This document shows, piece by piece, positions 60,182 through 64,000 of a stretch of DNA of 64,000 nt. Location: the NCBI GenBank assembly GCA_002105175.1, contig MCGE01000019.1:744001-808000 (forward strand). The letters run 5' to 3'. Origin of the DNA: Absidia repens (taxonomy: Eukaryota > Mucoromycota > Mucoromycetes > Mucorales > Cunninghamellaceae). Below the pieces are notes generated by a model, which was given only the letters and a program-made list of their open reading frames with translations, had not been told where the DNA came from and searched no databases. Position numbers and translations under genes: made by a program. Position 1 is the first letter of the stretch; each line of letters begins with the position of its first letter.

Positions 60182-60418
60182 CCCATTCATAACCGGTCTT
60201 CATCCATGCGTGCCATTAGAGCTTTGTACTTGGTATCCGAGATGGTGTAGGTTGGCGCAAAAGTTTGAGTCAACTCATTGTATGGTAGTAGGTCCTGGGC
60301 AATGGCTGTTGAGTCGATTTTTGGGTCTTTGACTATTCGTTACTGGATTGAACACCAAATGAAGGGGAATGTATCGCGTGATTCTCGGAGTCCACGTTTT
60401 AAGCGGGATGAAATAAAC
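60182..60418. other. unassigned segment, GC-richer
   Basis: Lacks LTR or S-repeat similarity and has mixed open frames on both strands (about 40-60 codons). Possibly a fragment of a host or transposon gene; no family recognised. Confidence 0.3.
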
Positions 60419-60707
60419 ACAAAAGATACAGTAAGTGATACAATTGGTTACTCTTTTTATTTAATATTCAAACATGTCATATTTATATCTTTTTCTATAG
60501 CTAAGTGAGTCATAGTGAAATGATTACAAATTGGGATAATTTGGAGTGATGCTGGGGAAGTAATTTAGCGGGTAATGATGTATGAATAAAAAAAGGTACT
60601 GTATAGGGTAGTATCTGTCAAAATGTCAAGGTGAAGAAATGCGGAGAGGTATAAATAAATAAAGATGTGGAAGATGGGAAATAGGTTTGGGTATCACAAA
60701 TACAACA
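60419..60707 (-). repeat. solo LTR (N family)
   Basis: TGAAATAAAC...AATACAACA, homologous to 46501-46798. Contains TACTGTA at 60597-60603 where the other copy has TA. No target duplication seen. Confidence 0.82.
60597..60603. other. candidate Tc1/mariner excision footprint (TACTGTA)
   Basis: aagg[TACTGTA]tagg compared with aagg[TA]tagg at 46687-46695: the CTG orientation of the scar. Confidence 0.65.
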
Positions 60708-61064
60708 TGGAGACAAAATGTAAAGTGGGTCTGTAAAACTATAACATTTTATTCCAATATAATAGCTATCCTACATGCTAATAAAACTATCACAACTATA
60801 TTTAATCTACCATGCATATGCTATTTCTACAGGATGCCATATATGCCATATGAATCCAAAGCTGCAAGTTGTTTGAAGCATACAGTAGGTACTGTATATA
60901 GAATATCATATCACCAAGCAAAAAATAAAAAAAATAAAAAAAAAAATAAAGCTACCCTTTACGAAGCCATAATCGCTTTTTTCATCAACGTAGATTCCAC
61001 CAGCGAGTCAATCAATCCATAGAGCCACCGCCATGTCACCATTTCATACCAGAAACATGGTAAG

Positions 61065-62030
61065 TAAATCCGACATCCAAAATGAAAAGGTTTCTCCATG
61101 TCTTTTACCATGCCTTTTTTCAAAACCCTTCTAAATCTAACAAAAATCCCACTCCATGATCATCAGACCCTGGAAGACATCTATGGGGGGAAGAAAAAAA
61201 AAAGAGAAAAATCAGAAAGGGACGACCTTGTTAAAAATCCAATTGAAATCCCGCCTTTTAGGCTGGGCATTTTTTGGCAGTATAGATAAAAAAAAAAATC
61301 GGAATTGCTCAGAGAAGCCGTCAAAGTCAGCAACTTTCTAAGAACAATCCCACAGTTACAACCAACTGTTTACAATTCGCGAATTAGTGTAGTATAGTGT
61401 AGTTTTGCGTATTATTATCTGTTGTATTCAATAAAAAACAAAAACATTTGAATTTGAACATGACTTTTACAAAATGACGGTATGAAACACATCAAGAGGA
61501 GGGACAAAGAACTGGTAGTCATTCTATACACAGCACTGTACTGTACAGCCTCAAAATAAAGAAGTTGACATAGTTCTCAACATGTGTTTGAATCAGTGGT
61601 TAAAAATAAAAGATATATTTTATTAAAGTAGTAAAGAAGCAACTATAAAACTGGGATATGGTCAACACTAATCTAAATGGGCGAATGTAAATAGGGAATC
61701 TACTATTCAAGACAACTACTATAGTCAAATGAGAGAGGCTAATGTTGCTAATGATAAAAAGGCTAGATATAATTTTTATTGATAAACTATAACAAACTTA
61801 TGTCAAGCTGAACTAATCGCGATTTCATGACACTTATCTGTAGGTCATCTTTAACATGCTGTGCTAATCTAACGGCTGTTCCAAAACCTAGATCCAAAAT
61901 GAAAGGGTGTTCCCATGTAATTTTGCCATGTATTTTCAAAATGCCTCTGACGCAAGTTCTAACCGCTATCCCCTCATTGTTGCTTCCTTAAAAAAAAAAA
62001 AGAAAAAAAAAGATTTTGTGGACCCCCCCC
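61065..62030 (+). repeat. two S repeat copies
   Basis: Cores near 61076 and 61893 (about 817 bp apart), each followed after about 100-115 bp by an A/G-rich tract (61194-61215; 61990-62012). Confidence 0.6.
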
Positions 62031-63206
62031 CCTCTTACAGGATTTATTTGGTTTCACTGATTAAAATTCTTTCCAGATCTGGGCCATGTGATTTTGTCCG
62101 TCCATATTTTTCCTTTTGTCTTTCTCTTCCTCTCTAGTAACACCGATGACATCAATCGCTTTTGAAAAAAAATAAATTTCTATTTCCTCCACCACCATTA
62201 CTTACAACGTGTCTGGAAAGCATGGAATCGACTTCAAAATACAAACGACCATCATGAACACTGTAGGATGAAGAAGCAGGTCCTAGTCAGGAGCCACCAC
62301 CCGACCTACATAGCAGTTATGGGGCCAGGAGGTGAGGTTGCGTTATCCTTTCGTCCAGTGAAAAACAAGGTAAAAACAAACTATCAAAAATACCATCCTT
62401 TTTTTTAAAAAAAAAAAGAAAAAAAAAAAAAAAGATAGCAAACACAACTGATTCTATTTACGTATGTATATCTCAGGTGGTGGGTTGTTGTCAGTTGTCA
62501 TCATTCATCCTTCGCCACCCACCCCCCAAGGTATAATACCAGCAACCCATTACAAAAAACCCAGTATCCCATTCAACAACAGCACAAACCTGCCTCGTGT
62601 AGTATAATATCCAGGTAAGACACATCCAAAAAAAAAAGACTTTATATTTTTTTTAACTGGATTGTTTTTATTGTAGGGTGGAGCTAAAGTGAAATCGAGG
62701 ATAAATTTGTCAAGGATGGCAGATCGCTAAGGAGATCGATTTTTTTTTTTTTACCTTCTAGAATCTAGATTATTCGCAAGGGGAATTCATGAGGTGACGA
62801 CTTCAGTTTAATACCTCATTCTTTGCTTAGTGAAATTGAATTCTGGCCTATCAACAACAGGGGGAAACTACACGACAGCCTCTGGTGTCATCTTGTTCTG
62901 GTTCAAGTCTCATAATCAGATGCTCCTCTTTGTAGTTTAATTTTAGTTTAGTTTATTGTATTGTATTGTATGTATGCCTTTAGTTTATTCCTTCCCGCCT
63001 CTCCGTTATATATAAATATTATAATTGAAATAAAAAAAGAACGTGTGGGAATGGATGATAGCCTCATGAATTGTTTTCGTCTTCTATTAACATATATACG
63101 TTGGTGATGATGATGGTGCTATACGCAAATACCATCTATTTTCAATTACAATCATGAGTGTGTCCCTCTATCTCTCTCATCACTTGTCAAAATATATACA
63201 TGTATA

Positions 63207-63239
<33 letters not shown>

Positions 63240-63256
63240 TGGATGTCTGTTTTTCT
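62031..63256. other. intergenic DNA upstream of the right-hand gene's 3' end
   Basis: No supported gene. Contains A-rich tracts (62401-62435, 63210-63238), a C-rich stretch near 62516-62528 and AT-rich sequence. It is mostly the 3' flank of the NmrA-like gene. Confidence 0.4.
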
Positions 63257-64000
63257 TTATTTAGGAGTAAATTGATCTTTCACTGATTCTAGCCATTCCT
63301 CCAGGGTTTCTGGGTCACGGCCGAGCAAGATGGGCAATCCAGAAGTAACATAACCTTGTCCACCATGGGTATCGGAAGCCAAGCCATAAGCGATGAGGTG
63401 AGGTAAATGGAGACTGTCGACCATGTAACGGTAATAATCCACGATGGGGATTTGTTGAAATGTGATCGACCGCTGTAGCACACGCGACAAAATCTGCGCA
63501 CGTTCATTGGCACTGAGCATGGCACTGGTCAATTCATACACGGCAAACTCGTGTTTTTCCACCGGATCCGCCAGCACCGCGGTGGCTGCGGCAGCGACAT
63601 CACGGACAGAAATCAATGGCATCCGTTCGTCCGGATCGATGGCGGCTTGGATGGTATGGTTGTGTTGAATCGTAGGTAAATCGAGCCACAAGTGGTTGGT
63701 GAAAAAGCCACTGGGCCGTAAAGTGACCACATAGCGCTGTTGCTTATACGAACGTGCCAGTTGGAGCACCGCTTCTTCACATGACCGTTGCATATCGCCC
63801 ACCGTATTCGTCCGCCACCCTGTACTAACGTATTGCGATGAAATGTCGACCATTTGCTTGATGCCTGAATCAAAAGCGATCGTCGCTAGCCGAACTTTGA
63901 CATCGACAAAATCCTTCATCCCCGCTACAAGTAAAAAAAGTCGTGTGTGACCCTGGATCGATTGCTTGAACGTGTCGAAATCGTCATCTTCGCCAAAGGA
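63257..64000 (-). CDS. NmrA-like NAD(P)-binding family protein (C-terminal part; N-terminus beyond window)
   Basis: A 247-codon uninterrupted frame continuing to the window edge. Visible order: GHTRLFLLVAGMKDFVDVKVRLATIAFDSGIKQMVDISS, matching the Rossmann segment of NmrA/atypical short-chain dehydrogenases (strand, then K/A helix, then G-[IV]-K-x-hVxhSS), followed by E/A helix (CEEAVLQLARS), TLRPSGFF and the RDVAAAATAVL loop near the substrate pocket, and EEWLESVKDQF at the C-terminus. The glycine-rich nucleotide-binding motif lies outside the window. Such proteins act as redox sensors (NmrA) or NAD(P)H-dependent reductases; which applies is unclear. GC content is clearly higher than in the repeats, as expected of a host gene. 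No intron is needed in the visible part. An internal ATG at 63919 should not be taken as the start. Confidence 0.9.
   Translation of the reverse strand, partial: SFGEDDDFDTFKQSIQGHTRLFLLVAGMKDFVDVKVRLATIAFDSGIKQMVDISSQYVSTGWRTNTVGDMQRSCEEAVLQLARSYKQQRYVVTLRPSGFFTNHLWLDLPTIQHNHTIQAAIDPDERMPLISVRDVAAAATAVLADPVEKHEFAVYELTSAMLSANERAQILSRVLQRSITFQQIPIVDYYRYMVDSLHLPHLIAYGLASDTHGGQGYVTSGLPILLGRDPETLEEWLESVKDQFTPK

Noticed and set aside
60020..60250. 76-codon plus ORF across the nested C-type/K LTR junction
   Set aside because: Spans a demonstrable insertion boundary and terminal repeat sequence, so the frame is accidental.
63289..63525. Alternative minus and plus frames within the NmrA-like gene
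   Set aside because: Overlap a frame with clear family motifs; GC-rich coding DNA commonly leaves open shadow frames.

Overview
The window is AT-rich, intron-containing eukaryotic DNA. Eukaryotic features are a class-II tRNA-Leu with a Pol III T-run, GT-AG introns of about 57-66 bp, and Ty3/Gypsy retrotransposons. Element types and gene style point to an early-diverging (Mucoromycota-like) fungus; that placement is inference. Host genes are few: tRNA-Leu(AAG) at 4.4 kb, one multi-exon minus-strand gene of unknown function at 54.6-56.3 kb, and the C-terminal part of an NmrA-like NAD(P)-binding protein running off the right edge. Almost everything else is mobile or repeated DNA.

Layout. 1-4.4 kb holds two copies of a ~0.8 kb repeat, a pair of abutting LTRs and the tRNA gene. 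4.5-42.6 kb is a stack of nested Ty3/Gypsy insertions, nearly all with coding strand minus. It contains a structurally complete element A (4568-12297, GAAG target duplication) inside the LTR of element B (4530-20028, GTGT duplication), then many solo LTRs nested in each other, a chromodomain Gypsy element C (24853-30542, identical 297-bp LTRs, ACTTG duplication), and truncated relatives F and G. 42.6-54 kb is a mosaic of short solo LTRs, an inverted-repeat element, a hAT-like non-autonomous element with palindromic tandem repeats, a possible LINE remnant and more copies of the 0.8-kb repeat. 54-56.3 kb is a host gene hit by a solo LTR. 56.7-60.7 kb is more nested LTRs, and 63.2-64 kb is the NmrA-like gene.

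The most notable system is the A/B/F/G family. Its elements have four open reading frames: gag, protease-RT-RNase H reached by a -1 shift at an A AAA AAC heptamer just before the gag stop, an integrase in its own frame, and a fourth ORF ('ORF3') of unknown function. The internal frames are separated by spacers rich in poly(A) and in primer-binding-site-like TGGTGCT motifs. ORF3 crosses the polypurine tract and ends inside the LTR. Each LTR, including old solo LTRs, therefore carries a variable low-complexity linker followed by a conserved terminal helix-like peptide (pattern xxhFxhxxLhxWAxx-stop). These elements have also inserted repeatedly, in the same orientation, into the first 5-55 bp (plus-strand reading) of each other's LTRs, which suggests self-targeted integration.

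A second signal is a set of TACAGTA/TACTGTA scars. Duplicated sequences inside the window supply the unscarred version, differing by exactly five bases at a TA, as expected for Tc1/mariner excision footprints.
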